In this document: positions 47,886 through 55,460 of the stretch, piece after piece
Numbering within the stretch: position 1 is the stretch's first letter
Layout: each line of letters starts with the position of its first letter
Source: JAGWBJ01 sp034423015
Lineage (GTDB): Bacteria > Chloroflexota > Dehalococcoidia > Lucifugimonadales > JAGWBF01
Direction of reading: 5' to 3'
Assembly: GCA_034423015.1 (NCBI GenBank)
Contig: DAOUJG010000064.1
Coordinates: forward strand, 1 to 64,000
DNA: 64,000 nucleotides
Program-made: the position numbers and the translations under genes
The notes under the pieces: generated by a model
Databases searched by the model: none
Told to the model about the DNA's origin: nothing
Seen by the model: the letters and a program-made list of their open reading frames with translations, nothing else

Positions 47886-48608
47886 GTGGAGGTGATACCG
47901 GCCATCGACATCCGGGGCGGCCGTTGCGTGCGACTGTACCAGGGAGACTACGCCAGGGAGACCGTGTACTCCGACGACCCCGCCGCCGTCGCGCTGCGCT
48001 GGCGGGAGCAGGGGGCTCCCCGTCTCCACCTGGTGGACCTGGATGGGGCCGTCCGGGGGCGTCCCGTCAACCTAGACACCGTGGGAGCCATCGCGGAGCA
48101 GGCCGGCATACCCGTCCAGTGCGGCGGCGGGATCAGGAGCTTCGAGACGGCCCTTGCCCTGTTCGACAGGGGCGTCCAGCGGGTCGTCCTGGGCACCTCG
48201 GCGGTGCGGTCTCCCGACCTCGTGGAGCGCTTGTGTCTGGAGTGGGGTAGTGATAGGGTGGTAGTGGCCGTGGACGCCAGGGACGGCAGGGTCGCCATAG
48301 AGGGGTGGACCGAAGGCACATCCATCGCGTCCGCCGACCTGATGCGGGGGATGATGGACGCCGGCGTGCGGAGGTTCCTGTACACCGACATCTCCAGGGA
48401 TGGGACCCTCGGCGAGCCCAATTTCCAGGTCCTCCGGGACTTGCTTGGAGTCATCGACTGCCCGATCCAGGCATCCGGCGGCGTTTCCCGGGAGGAGCAC
48501 CTGGTGCGGCTGGCCTCCATGGGAGCGGAGGGCGCCATCGTAGGCCGGGCCCTGTACACCGGCGACCTGGACTTGAGGGCCGCCGTGAAGGCGGCGGGCA
48601 ACGGCTAG
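47886..48608 (+). CDS. hisA: ProFAR isomerase (HisA)
   Basis: HisA isomerises ProFAR to PRFAR. The 240-residue beta-alpha barrel has VIPAIDIRGGRCVRLYQGDY (catalytic Asp near residue 8), LHLVDLDGAVRGRP, IPVQCGGGIRSFETAL, VVLGTSAVRSPDLVERL, VVAVDARDGRVAIEGWTE, and FLYTDISRDGTLGEPN with the second Asp near 127, then IQASGGVSREEHL. GTG 47886 places GGAGG nine bases upstream; GTG 47880 is the alternative. A bifunctional PriA role cannot be excluded since trpF is a separate gene here. Confidence 0.94.
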   Translation: MEVIPAIDIRGGRCVRLYQGDYARETVYSDDPAAVALRWREQGAPRLHLVDLDGAVRGRPVNLDTVGAIAEQAGIPVQCGGGIRSFETALALFDRGVQRVVLGTSAVRSPDLVERLCLEWGSDRVVVAVDARDGRVAIEGWTEGTSIASADLMRGMMDAGVRRFLYTDISRDGTLGEPNFQVLRDLLGVIDCPIQASGGVSREEHLVRLASMGAEGAIVGRALYTGDLDLRAAVKAAGNG

Positions 48609-48626
48609 ACGGCGGAGCGAAGGCCC

Positions 48627-49193
48627 ATGACCGACGAGGACTACATCCGCGCCCTCCTGAGTCCCGAACGAGAGCGGGAGGTGGACCCCTTCGTCATAAC
48701 CACCTTCATGCCCATCGAGCCCTACGACGACGTGGCGGACATAGGCTGCGGCCCCGGCTACTTCTCCATACCCCTGGCAAAGCACCTGGTATATGGCAAG
48801 CTGTACGCCCTGGACGTCTCCGACGAGATGCTGGATGTCACACGGCGCAGGGCCGCCGAGGCGCGGCTGGGCAACGTGGAGGTCGTCAAGTGCGGCGCCA
48901 CCGACCTGCCGCTGCCCGAAGGCTCCCTGGACGGGGCCTTCCTGGCGTTCGTGGTGCACCAGAACGAGGACAGGGAGGGCTTCTTGAAGGCGGTCCGGCC
49001 CCTCCTCAGGAGCCGGGGCTGGTGCACGGTGCTGGAATGGCACCGGGTGGAGACGGAGCACGGGCCCCCGCTGGAGAGGCGCATTCCCCTGGATGAGCTC
49101 AGGCCCATGGCCCAAGCGGCCGGGTTCCGGTTCCTGTCGTCCCGGGACGTGAACCCCCACCAGTACATGGCCCTCTTCAGGAAGGATGGCTAG
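48627..49193 (+). CDS. Class I SAM-dependent methyltransferase
   Basis: A 188-residue methyltransferase: YDDVADIGCGPGYFSIPLAKHLVYGKLYALDVSDEMLDVTRRRAAEA (SAM motif and acidic ribose site, residues 33-80), CGATDLPLPEGSLDGAFLAFVVHQNEDREGFLKAV, LRSRGWCTVLEWHRVETEHGPPLERRIPLDEL. The substrate is unknown. It lies 18 bases after hisA and 24 before hisF, so it is co-transcribed with histidine genes. Confidence 0.88.
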   Translation: MTDEDYIRALLSPEREREVDPFVITTFMPIEPYDDVADIGCGPGYFSIPLAKHLVYGKLYALDVSDEMLDVTRRRAAEARLGNVEVVKCGATDLPLPEGSLDGAFLAFVVHQNEDREGFLKAVRPLLRSRGWCTVLEWHRVETEHGPPLERRIPLDELRPMAQAAGFRFLSSRDVNPHQYMALFRKDG

Positions 49194-49217
49194 GGGCGTC
49201 CGCAGCGCGCCGTTCCC

Positions 49218-50051
49218 ATGCTCACCAAGCGCATAATCCCCTGCCTCGACGTGGACGCCGGCCGGGTGGTCAAGGGAGTCAGCTTCGTGGACCTGCGAGA
49301 CGCCGGCGACCCGGCGACCCTGGCCTCTTTCTACGACCGGGAGGGGGGCGACGAGCTGGTGTTCCTTGACATAACCGCCAGCTCCGACAACAGGGACACC
49401 ATGGTCGACGTGGTCGGCCAGGTATCCCGGGAAGTGTTCATTCCCCTGACCGTCGGCGGCGGCATCCGCTCCCAGGGGGATATCCGCCGCATGCTGAGGG
49501 CCGGGGCGGATAAGGTGTCGTTGAACACCGCCGCCGTCAACGACCCCGCCCTGGTGCGCCGGGGCGCCTCGGAGTTCGGCAGCCAGTGCATCGTGGTGGC
49601 TATCGACGCCATCCGGGTCAAGGTAGGCGGCGCGTCAGGAGCCAACGCTCCGGTCGAGCTCTCCTCCCCGGACCTGGCCCTGGACGAGGCCTCCGGCTGG
49701 GAGGTGTACACCCACGGAGGCCGCACGCCCACGGGGATTGACGCGGTCCGCTGGGCGCGCAGGGTCGTGGAGCTGGGCGCCGGGGAGGTCCTTCTCACCA
49801 GCATGGACGCCGACGGGCGGCAGGAGGGGTACGACCTGGAGCTGACCCGGGCCATCTCCCGGGCGGTGACGGTCCCCGTGATAGCCAGCGGAGGCGCCGG
49901 AAGCCTGGACCATCTGTACGAGGCCTTTACGGCCGGCGAGGCCGACGCCGTGCTGGCGGCCAGCATATTCCACTTTGGCGTGTACACCATCGATCAGGCC
50001 AAGGACCACCTGGCCTCCAGGGGTGTGCCCGTGCGCAGAGGAGTCGCCTAG
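49218..50051 (+). CDS. hisF: Imidazole glycerol phosphate synthase cyclase subunit
   Basis: HisF cyclises PRFAR to IGP and AICAR. The 277-residue barrel has KRIIPCLDVDAGRVVKGVSF (catalytic Asp 11), LVFLDITASSDNRDT, PLTVGGGIRSQGDIRRMLRAGADKVSLNTAAV, CIVVAIDAIRV (Asp 130), WEVYTHGGRTPTGIDAV and VIASGGAGSLDHLYEAF. An insertion of about 20-25 residues (about 135-160) separates the Asp 130 strand from WEVYTHGGR; typical HisF has a short loop there, and usual length is about 255. ATG 49218. Confidence 0.96.
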   Translation: MLTKRIIPCLDVDAGRVVKGVSFVDLRDAGDPATLASFYDREGGDELVFLDITASSDNRDTMVDVVGQVSREVFIPLTVGGGIRSQGDIRRMLRAGADKVSLNTAAVNDPALVRRGASEFGSQCIVVAIDAIRVKVGGASGANAPVELSSPDLALDEASGWEVYTHGGRTPTGIDAVRWARRVVELGAGEVLLTSMDADGRQEGYDLELTRAISRAVTVPVIASGGAGSLDHLYEAFTAGEADAVLAASIFHFGVYTIDQAKDHLASRGVPVRRGVA

Positions 50052-50054
50052 CCC

Positions 50055-50768
50055 ATGAGCAAGATCACCACGGTCATATTCGACGTCTACGAGACGCTGG
50101 CCTACAACAACTCGTCCCTGTGGATAGAGACCTTCCGGGACATATGCCGCACCCAGTCCCTTCTGGTGGACCCGGTGGTCCTGTACCGGGAGTGGAAGCA
50201 GCTCGAGATGGGGTTCCGCAGGACGCGGCTCAACTTGGAGGAGCCCGAGAAGGGCCCGCCTTTCAAGTCCTACGAGGCTGCCTGGCGGGACTGCTTCGTG
50301 GAGACCTTCGCTAGGCTGCGCTTGGCCGGCGACCCCGCCGCCGCAGCGCGAAAGTCCATCGTGGACATGGGCGTCCGGGACCCGTATCCCGACGCCGTCG
50401 AGGCCGTTCCGGAGATCCAGTCCCGCTGGAAGACGGGCGTGCTCTCCAACGCCGACGAGGACTACCTGAACCCGCTGCTGGAGAGGATCGGATGGGAGTT
50501 CCCCGTGGTTCTTTCCTCCGAGGAAGTGGGCGCCTACAAGCCCTTGCCCGCGGCCTTCGAGAGGGTGCTCGGGGACCTGGGAGCCGGCGCCGACGAGGCC
50601 GTGTACGTGGGGGACACCCTCTACGACGATATCCTGGGCTCCAGAGGCGTCGGGATGCGTTCGGCCTGGATCAACCGGGAGGGGGCGGCCCACGACCCCG
50701 CGATGCCGGTGCCGGACTTCGAGGTCCGCAGCCTGGCCGAGCTGCCAGCCCTCCTGGAGGCCGCGTGA
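50055..50768 (+). CDS. HAD-superfamily hydrolase
   Basis: A 237-residue HAD protein: motif I VIFDVYETLAYNN near residues 8-20 (nucleophile Asp with Tyr in place of the second usual Asp region, as in DVYET-type members), motif II GVLSNADEDYLNP near 131, Lys in EEVGAYKPLPAAFE near 158, and motif III AVYVGDTLYDDILGSRGVGMRSAWINREG near 187-205. Substrate unknown; it could dephosphorylate histidinol phosphate or a housekeeping metabolite, but nothing in the sequence shows this. It starts three bases after hisF and its stop overlaps a possible GTG of the next gene. Confidence 0.9.
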   Translation: MSKITTVIFDVYETLAYNNSSLWIETFRDICRTQSLLVDPVVLYREWKQLEMGFRRTRLNLEEPEKGPPFKSYEAAWRDCFVETFARLRLAGDPAAAARKSIVDMGVRDPYPDAVEAVPEIQSRWKTGVLSNADEDYLNPLLERIGWEFPVVLSSEEVGAYKPLPAAFERVLGDLGAGADEAVYVGDTLYDDILGSRGVGMRSAWINREGAAHDPAMPVPDFEVRSLAELPALLEAA

Positions 50769-50818
50769 CCGAGCTGGCACGACAGGAGGACGGCCGTCGC
50801 CGGCGGGAGGCCCGCCAC

Positions 50819-52000
50819 ATGAGGATGGAGACCATGGCGGTGCACGCGGGGCGCGCGGTCGATCCCGCCACGGGCGCCGTGACGCCCCCCATCCACCTGT
50901 CAACGACCTTCGAGCGGGCCCCCGACGGCTCGTACCCGCGGGGTTACCTCTACGGCCGGGACGGCAACCCCAACCGCGCGGCCCTGGAGGAGTGTCTACG
51001 GGAGCTGGAGGGGGGAGCCGGGGCCGCCGCCTTCGCCTCGGGCTCGGCGGCCTCCCAGGCGGTGCTCATGTCCCTGTCTCCGGGCAGCCACGTGGTCGCC
51101 CCCCGGGACGTGTACCACGGCACGGCGCGCCTGATGCGGGAGGTCATGGTCCCGTGGGGCTTGGACGTGACATTCGTCGACATGGACGATCCGGACCGTC
51201 TTGCCGGGGCCTTGCGGCCCGACACCAGGCTGGTCTGGGTCGAGACGCCCTCCAATCCCCTGCTGAAGATCACGGACATCCCCGCGGCCGTCGACGCGGC
51301 CCACCGGATCGGGGCCGCGTGCGTATGCGACAACACCTTCGCCACGCCGGTATTGCAGCGTCCCCTGGAGCTGGGGGCGGACCTTGTGGTGCACGCCACC
51401 ACCAAGTACCTGGGCGGGCACACCGACGTCCTCGGCGGGGCGGTGGTCGGCCGCAACGACGACGAGATGTTTCGCCGGATCAGGAACGTCCAGGTGCGAG
51501 GCGGCGCGGTCCCCTCCCCCTTTGACTGCTGGCTGGTGCTGCGGAGCATCGGCACGCTGCCTTACCGGATGCGGGCCCACTGCGACAACGCCGCGAAGGT
51601 CGCCGCCTTCCTTGACGACCATCCGGGCGTGGAGTCGGTGTACTACCCGGGGCTTCCCCATCACGCCGGGCACCACGTCGCCGCCCGGCAGATGGACCTC
51701 TTCGGCGGTATGGTATCCTTCCAAGTGAGTGGCCAGGTGAGGTGCGGCAGGGACCGGGCCATGGCCGTGGCTGCGGGGGTCAGGATATTCACCCGGGCGT
51801 CCAGCCTCGGGGGTGTGGAGAGCCTGATCGAGCACCGCGCCTCCATCGAGGGGCCCGGGACCACCACTCCGGAAAACCTGCTGCGCATGTCCGTGGGCCT
51901 GGAGAACGCCGACGACCTGATAGAGGACCTGGCCCAGGCCCTGTCCCGGGCCGAGGAACCCGACGCGGCCGGACCGGGCGACGGCGATTCTCGGGAGTAG
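50819..52000 (+). CDS. Cys/Met-metabolism PLP enzyme (cystathionine gamma-synthase/lyase type)
   Basis: A 393-residue PLP enzyme: METMAVHAGRAVDPATGAVTPPIHLSTTFER, YGRDGNPNRAALEECLRELEGG near 48-70, FASGSAASQAVLM, VWVETPSNPLLKITDI, CDNTFATPVLQRPLELGADLVVHATTKYLGGHTDVLGG (PLP Lys near residue 198), and GVESLIEHRASI with TPENLLRMSVGLENADDLI. The family includes gamma-synthases, beta/gamma-lyases and O-acetylhomoserine sulfhydrylases, not separable by eye. ATG 50819 has GGGAGG eight bases upstream; GTG 50765 overlapping the HAD stop is an alternative. Confidence 0.93.
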   Translation: MRMETMAVHAGRAVDPATGAVTPPIHLSTTFERAPDGSYPRGYLYGRDGNPNRAALEECLRELEGGAGAAAFASGSAASQAVLMSLSPGSHVVAPRDVYHGTARLMREVMVPWGLDVTFVDMDDPDRLAGALRPDTRLVWVETPSNPLLKITDIPAAVDAAHRIGAACVCDNTFATPVLQRPLELGADLVVHATTKYLGGHTDVLGGAVVGRNDDEMFRRIRNVQVRGGAVPSPFDCWLVLRSIGTLPYRMRAHCDNAAKVAAFLDDHPGVESVYYPGLPHHAGHHVAARQMDLFGGMVSFQVSGQVRCGRDRAMAVAAGVRIFTRASSLGGVESLIEHRASIEGPGTTTPENLLRMSVGLENADDLIEDLAQALSRAEEPDAAGPGDGDSRE

Positions 52001-52023
52001 ACGGCCCTAGGGGGTAGACAGCC

Positions 52024-52644
52024 ATGGAGCTGAAGCTGAATGAGCAGGGACTGATCCCGGCCATTGCCCAGGACATCAACACCGGCCAGGTGCTCATGCT
52101 GGGCTACATGAACCCCGGCTCCCTGAAGCGCACGGTGGACGGCGTGCAGGTCTGGTTCTACAGCCGCAGCCGCGAGGACCTGTGGCACAAGGGGGAGGTG
52201 TCGGGGAACTATCTGAACCTGCGGGAGGCCTACGCGGACTGCGACAGCGACACCCTCCTGCTGAAGGTGGAGCCCGACGGCCCCGCCTGCCATACGGGCG
52301 ACGTCTCCTGCTTCTCCAGCCGGCTGGAGGGGATGCCCGAGGGGTTCCGACGCACCGACGACGGCTCGGGAGTGCTGGAAGAGCTGTTCGCCCTGGTCCA
52401 GGACCGGCAGCGGGAGATGCCCGAGGGCAGCTACACCGCCCGGCTCCTGGGGGAAGGGGTGGGCCGCATAGCCCAGAAGGTCATAGAGGAGGCGGGGGAG
52501 ACCGCCATCGCGGCGGCCCAGGGCGAGACGGACCGGCTCCCCGAGGAGGCGGCCGACCTGCTGTACCACCTGCTGGTGCTCCTGGCGGCGTCCGACGCCA
52601 CGCCCAAGCAGGTGTGGGCCCGGCTGCGGGAGCGGCGGGGATAG
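52024..52644 (+). CDS. hisI: Bifunctional phosphoribosyl-AMP cyclohydrolase / phosphoribosyl-ATP pyrophosphatase
   Basis: A 206-residue HisIE fusion. HisI part (residues 1-105): LIPAIAQDINTGQVLMLGYMNP, WFYSRSREDLWHKGEVSGNYLNL, DCDSDTLLLKVEPDGPACHTGDVSCF with the metal Cys and Asp. HisE part (about 118-206): LFALVQDRQREMPEGSYTARLLGEGVGRIAQKVIEEAGETAIAA, then ADLLYHLLVLLA. It does steps two and three of histidine synthesis. ATG 52024. Confidence 0.96.
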   Translation: MELKLNEQGLIPAIAQDINTGQVLMLGYMNPGSLKRTVDGVQVWFYSRSREDLWHKGEVSGNYLNLREAYADCDSDTLLLKVEPDGPACHTGDVSCFSSRLEGMPEGFRRTDDGSGVLEELFALVQDRQREMPEGSYTARLLGEGVGRIAQKVIEEAGETAIAAAQGETDRLPEEAADLLYHLLVLLAASDATPKQVWARLRERRG

Positions 52645-52652
52645 CCCCGCCG
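52633..52652 (+). terminator. GC-rich hairpin over the hisIE stop codon
   Basis: CGGCGGGG and CCCCGCCG pair perfectly around a 4-base loop ATAG; the stop codon TAG lies in the loop and stem base. No T tract follows. It could attenuate read-through into the next gene. Confidence 0.4.
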
Positions 52653-52656
52653 AGGC

Positions 52657-52710
52657 CCCATTCTGAGCCAAGTGCCCATTCTCGGCTAACTGCCCAATCT
52701 CAGCTAAGTG
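52657..52710 (+). repeat. Three 18-bp tandem repeats just before the ribosome binding site
   Basis: Units start at 52657 (CCCATTCTGAGCCAAGTG), 52675 (CCCATTCTCGGCTAACTG) and 52693 (CCCAATCTCAGCTAAGTG). They are imperfect copies and lead into AAGGGGGGAG and ATG 52723. Confidence 0.85.
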
Positions 52711-52722
52711 AAGGGGGGAGAC

Positions 52723-53991
52723 ATGACCGCAGAACAGCCCATCAACGGCCATGACGACGACATCCTGTCCGGGCCCGAGAACTACAGGTACGGGACGGTT
52801 ATCACCGGGCCGGATTTCGAGGCGAAGAAGGCGGTCCATGGCCGGAGGATGATCCAGCAGCGCATCCTCACCCACGGCAAGGAGAGCCTCTACAACATGA
52901 CGGGGCTGGTGCGCGCCTTTCCCCTGGACACCGAGGACCTGCCCCTCCTGGACTCTCAGATGTCCTTCTACGCCTACTTCAGCGGACGCGCCGAGGAGCT
53001 GGCCATCCGGCACGTGGGGGGAGATCCCCGGGACCACGGCGCCGTCATGTGCAACCGGGTCACCTCCGGGGTCCTGGCAATCATGCTCGGACTCCTGGAG
53101 CGGGACGGCCGCGTGCTGTCCGTCGTCCCCAACGGGCGCTCCCACCCGTGTGTCCAGCAGGCGGTGGAGCTGGTCGGGGGCAGGTTCTACGAGGTCCAGG
53201 GCGTGGCCGCCTATGAGCGGGCGCTGAAGAAGGGCCCGTGGAGCATGGTGGTAATCACGCCCATGACTCCTCAGAAGTACCACCTGCCCGAGGCCGACGT
53301 GGCCCGGGTCATCTCCCTTGCCAAGGGCGATGGCATCATGGTGTTCACCGACGACGCCCACATGGCGTCCAGGGCGGTGTTCTACGACGAGCCCCTGAGT
53401 CTGGCCCTGGGGGACGTGGACGTGACGGTGTGGTCCTTGGACAAGCACGTGCCGGGGCCCCGGGGAGCCGCCGTGGTGGCCAAGAAGGAGCTCATGGAGC
53501 GGATACAGACCCAGGTGTTCCAGTTCGGACTGGAGTCCCAGTCCGGCCACTACGTCGCGGGCCTCAGGGGCATGGAGGCATTCGACCCGGAGCGAATACG
53601 GGAGGCCGGACGGTTGGCCCGGCAGCTAATGGAGCGGCTGCGGCCCAAGTACGGCGACTACGCCTACCAGGCGGGCCCCGGGGTGGCAATCTCCGCCGAG
53701 GACTTCGGCAAGATCGTGCTGTCCCGGGCCAAGGACCAGGACACCCCCATGATCGCCGAGGAGATGGCCGTGGCAGCCGCGTTCATCATGCTCCGCGACC
53801 ACGGCATAGTGACCATCCCCATAACCGGCTATCCGGGGGCCGCCCCCACCTACCGGCTGATGATGCACCCCGACGGCGGCCGCCTGGGCATCGACGGTAT
53901 CGAGGAGGCGGCGGAAAACGCGGTGCAGTGCGTGGCCGACCTGCTGCAGAGCCCTGACGAGGTGCGGTTGCTGCTGCTGGGTACGGGGTAG
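52723..53991 (+). CDS. PLP-dependent protein of the SelA-like fold
   Basis: A 422-residue fold-type I PLP protein. Landmarks: NMTGLVRAFPLDTEDLPLL, CNRVTSGVLAIMLGLLERDGRVLSVVPNGRSHPCVQQAVELVGG near 108-150, the PLP aspartate in VFTDDAHMASRAVFYDE near 205, and the lysine in VWSLDKHVPGPRGAAVVAKKEL near 238. This resembles the SelA/DgaE group (selenium transferase, ammonia-lyases), but is not the tRNA-specific SelA itself as no such N domain is seen. ATG 52723 with GGGGGGAG upstream. Substrate unknown. It ends before a hairpin shared with guaB3. Confidence 0.8.
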   Translation: MTAEQPINGHDDDILSGPENYRYGTVITGPDFEAKKAVHGRRMIQQRILTHGKESLYNMTGLVRAFPLDTEDLPLLDSQMSFYAYFSGRAEELAIRHVGGDPRDHGAVMCNRVTSGVLAIMLGLLERDGRVLSVVPNGRSHPCVQQAVELVGGRFYEVQGVAAYERALKKGPWSMVVITPMTPQKYHLPEADVARVISLAKGDGIMVFTDDAHMASRAVFYDEPLSLALGDVDVTVWSLDKHVPGPRGAAVVAKKELMERIQTQVFQFGLESQSGHYVAGLRGMEAFDPERIREAGRLARQLMERLRPKYGDYAYQAGPGVAISAEDFGKIVLSRAKDQDTPMIAEEMAVAAAFIMLRDHGIVTIPITGYPGAAPTYRLMMHPDGGRLGIDGIEEAAENAVQCVADLLQSPDEVRLLLLGTG

Positions 53992-54008
53992 GGGGGCCGT
54001 AGATAAGG

Positions 54009-54026
54009 GGCGGCCCAGGGGCCGCC
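54009..54026. terminator. Hairpin between convergent PLP and guaB3 genes
   Basis: GGCGGCC and GGCCGCC form a GC-rich stem around a short loop between stops at 53991 and 54036. No T tract. Confidence 0.45.
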
Positions 54027-54035
54027 GGGGCCGTG

Positions 54036-55178
54036 CTAGTCCCGGGCTTGGACCATCTGGGCCAGCTTGCCCTCGGTCTTTATGGACGGGGCGACGACCA
54101 TGTCGGCCTTATGCAGATCGCGGATGGTCATCGCGCCGCACATCCCCATGGCCACCCTCAACGCCCCCACCAGGTTCTGGGTGCCGTCGGTGACTGAAGT
54201 TGGCCCGAAGAGTATGTTTTTCAGGGGGGCCTTGGTGCCCACCCGGACCCGGGTGCCCCGGGGCAGCTCCGGGTGGGGGTTGGCCATGCCCCAGTTGAAG
54301 CCCTGCCCCGGCGCCTCCTCGGCCTGGGCGAAGGGAGTCCCCAGCATCACGGCGTCGGCGCCCGCCGCGATGGACTTGCACAGGTCTCCCCCGGTCCGTA
54401 TCCCGCCGTCGGTTATCACCGATACGTAGCGGCCGGTGCGCTTGAAGTGCTCCTGGCGGGCGGCGGCGCACTCCAGGGTCGCGGTGACCTGGGGCACGCC
54501 CACGCCGGTGACCTCCCGGGTGGTGCATGCCGCTCCGGGCCCGACACCCACCAGCAGCCCGTCGATGCCCGTCTCCATCAGCTCCAGGGCCACCCCGTAG
54601 GTGACGCAGTTGCCAACGACCACGGGCACCTTCAGGTTGTGGCGCAGCTCCGAGAAGATCAGCCCCCGGTAGCTCCGGGACATGTGCCGGGCGGTGGTCA
54701 CGGTGGACTGCACCACCACGATGTCGGCCCCCGCCTCCACGGCCATGGGAGATAGGCGCTTGGTGTTCTGGGGGGTCACCGAGACGGCGCGGACGGTGCC
54801 GTTGTTCATCTGGGAGATGCACCGGCCTATGAGGTCGTCCTTGATGGGCGACGAGTACACCCGCTGCAGCATCCCCGTGGCCTCGGACTGGGGGGCCGAG
54901 AGTATCTCCTCCAGCACCGAGTAGGGGTCCTCGTAGCGGGTGTATATCCCCTCCAGGTTGAGGACGCCAAGGCCGCCGGCCTCGTGCATCCGGGTGGCGA
55001 AGGCGGGCGACACCACCGCGTCCATGGCCGAGGCCAGGACCGGCACGTCGAAGGCGTGATGCCCGATGTTGAACTCGGTGCTGGTCATGTCCGGGTTGAT
55101 GGTGACCTCCCCGGGGACTATCGCCACCTCATCGAACCCGTAGGACCGTCGTAGCTCCTTGAAGGTTGGACTGCCCAT
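54036..55178 (-). CDS. IMP dehydrogenase family protein, GuaB3 type
   Basis: A 380-residue barrel of the IMPDH/GMPR superfamily without CBS domains: FDEVAIVPGEVTINPDMTS, VPVLASAMDAVVSPAFATRMHEAGGLGVLNLEG near 48-80, VVVGNCVTYGVALELMETGIDGLLVGVGPGAACTTREVTGVGVPQVTA with the active-site loop Cys near 218, VITDGGIRTGGDLCKSIAAGADAVMLGTPFAQAEEAPG, and a C-terminal KTEGKLAQMVQARD. This fits the GuaB3 subgroup found in actinobacteria, cyanobacteria and Chloroflexota. ATG 55178. It is expressed from 55214-55242 and divergent from an LLM gene. Catalysis of the IMP reaction by this subgroup should not be assumed. Confidence 0.88.
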   Translation of the reverse strand: MGSPTFKELRRSYGFDEVAIVPGEVTINPDMTSTEFNIGHHAFDVPVLASAMDAVVSPAFATRMHEAGGLGVLNLEGIYTRYEDPYSVLEEILSAPQSEATGMLQRVYSSPIKDDLIGRCISQMNNGTVRAVSVTPQNTKRLSPMAVEAGADIVVVQSTVTTARHMSRSYRGLIFSELRHNLKVPVVVGNCVTYGVALELMETGIDGLLVGVGPGAACTTREVTGVGVPQVTATLECAAARQEHFKRTGRYVSVITDGGIRTGGDLCKSIAAGADAVMLGTPFAQAEEAPGQGFNWGMANPHPELPRGTRVRVGTKAPLKNILFGPTSVTDGTQNLVGALRVAMGMCGAMTIRDLHKADMVVAPSIKTEGKLAQMVQARD

Positions 55179-55213
55179 CCTTTATCCACCTCGTCGCTGC
55201 TCGATGTTGGCCC

Positions 55214-55242
55214 AGTATATACCCCTCGGGGTACCTCATCAA
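55214..55242 (-). promoter_or_regulatory. Predicted guaB3 promoter with a dyad in the spacer
   Basis: On the minus strand TTGATG (55242-55237), 17 bases, TATACT (55219-55214). The spacer contains ACCCC-TC-GGGGT (55221-55232), a near-perfect dyad suggesting an operator. Confidence 0.6.
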
Positions 55243-55251
55243 GGGGTCTGT

Positions 55252-55280
55252 TTGCGTCCGACCTCAACCCACAGTAGAAT
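55252..55280 (+). promoter_or_regulatory. Predicted promoter for the F420-type LLM gene
   Basis: TTGCGT (55252-55257), 17 bases, TAGAAT (55275-55280). It is back to back with the guaB3 promoter. The leader to 55461 is about 170 bases and holds a TGCCCTT...AAGGGCA inverted repeat. Confidence 0.4.
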
Positions 55281-55460
55281 GACCCAACACTGTCCCCCGC
55301 CCGTCATTCCCCAGAAGAGAGTGCCCTTGCCCGGGGCGCCGGGACGGAATCGTTCATCTCTCGGCACTAAGGGCAATGCGTCGTTCCGCCGAAGGCCGGG
55401 ACCAAGGGGTGGAGAGCGGCATAGCCAGCCGGGCGCCCCGAAAACGTACAGGAGGTGGTG

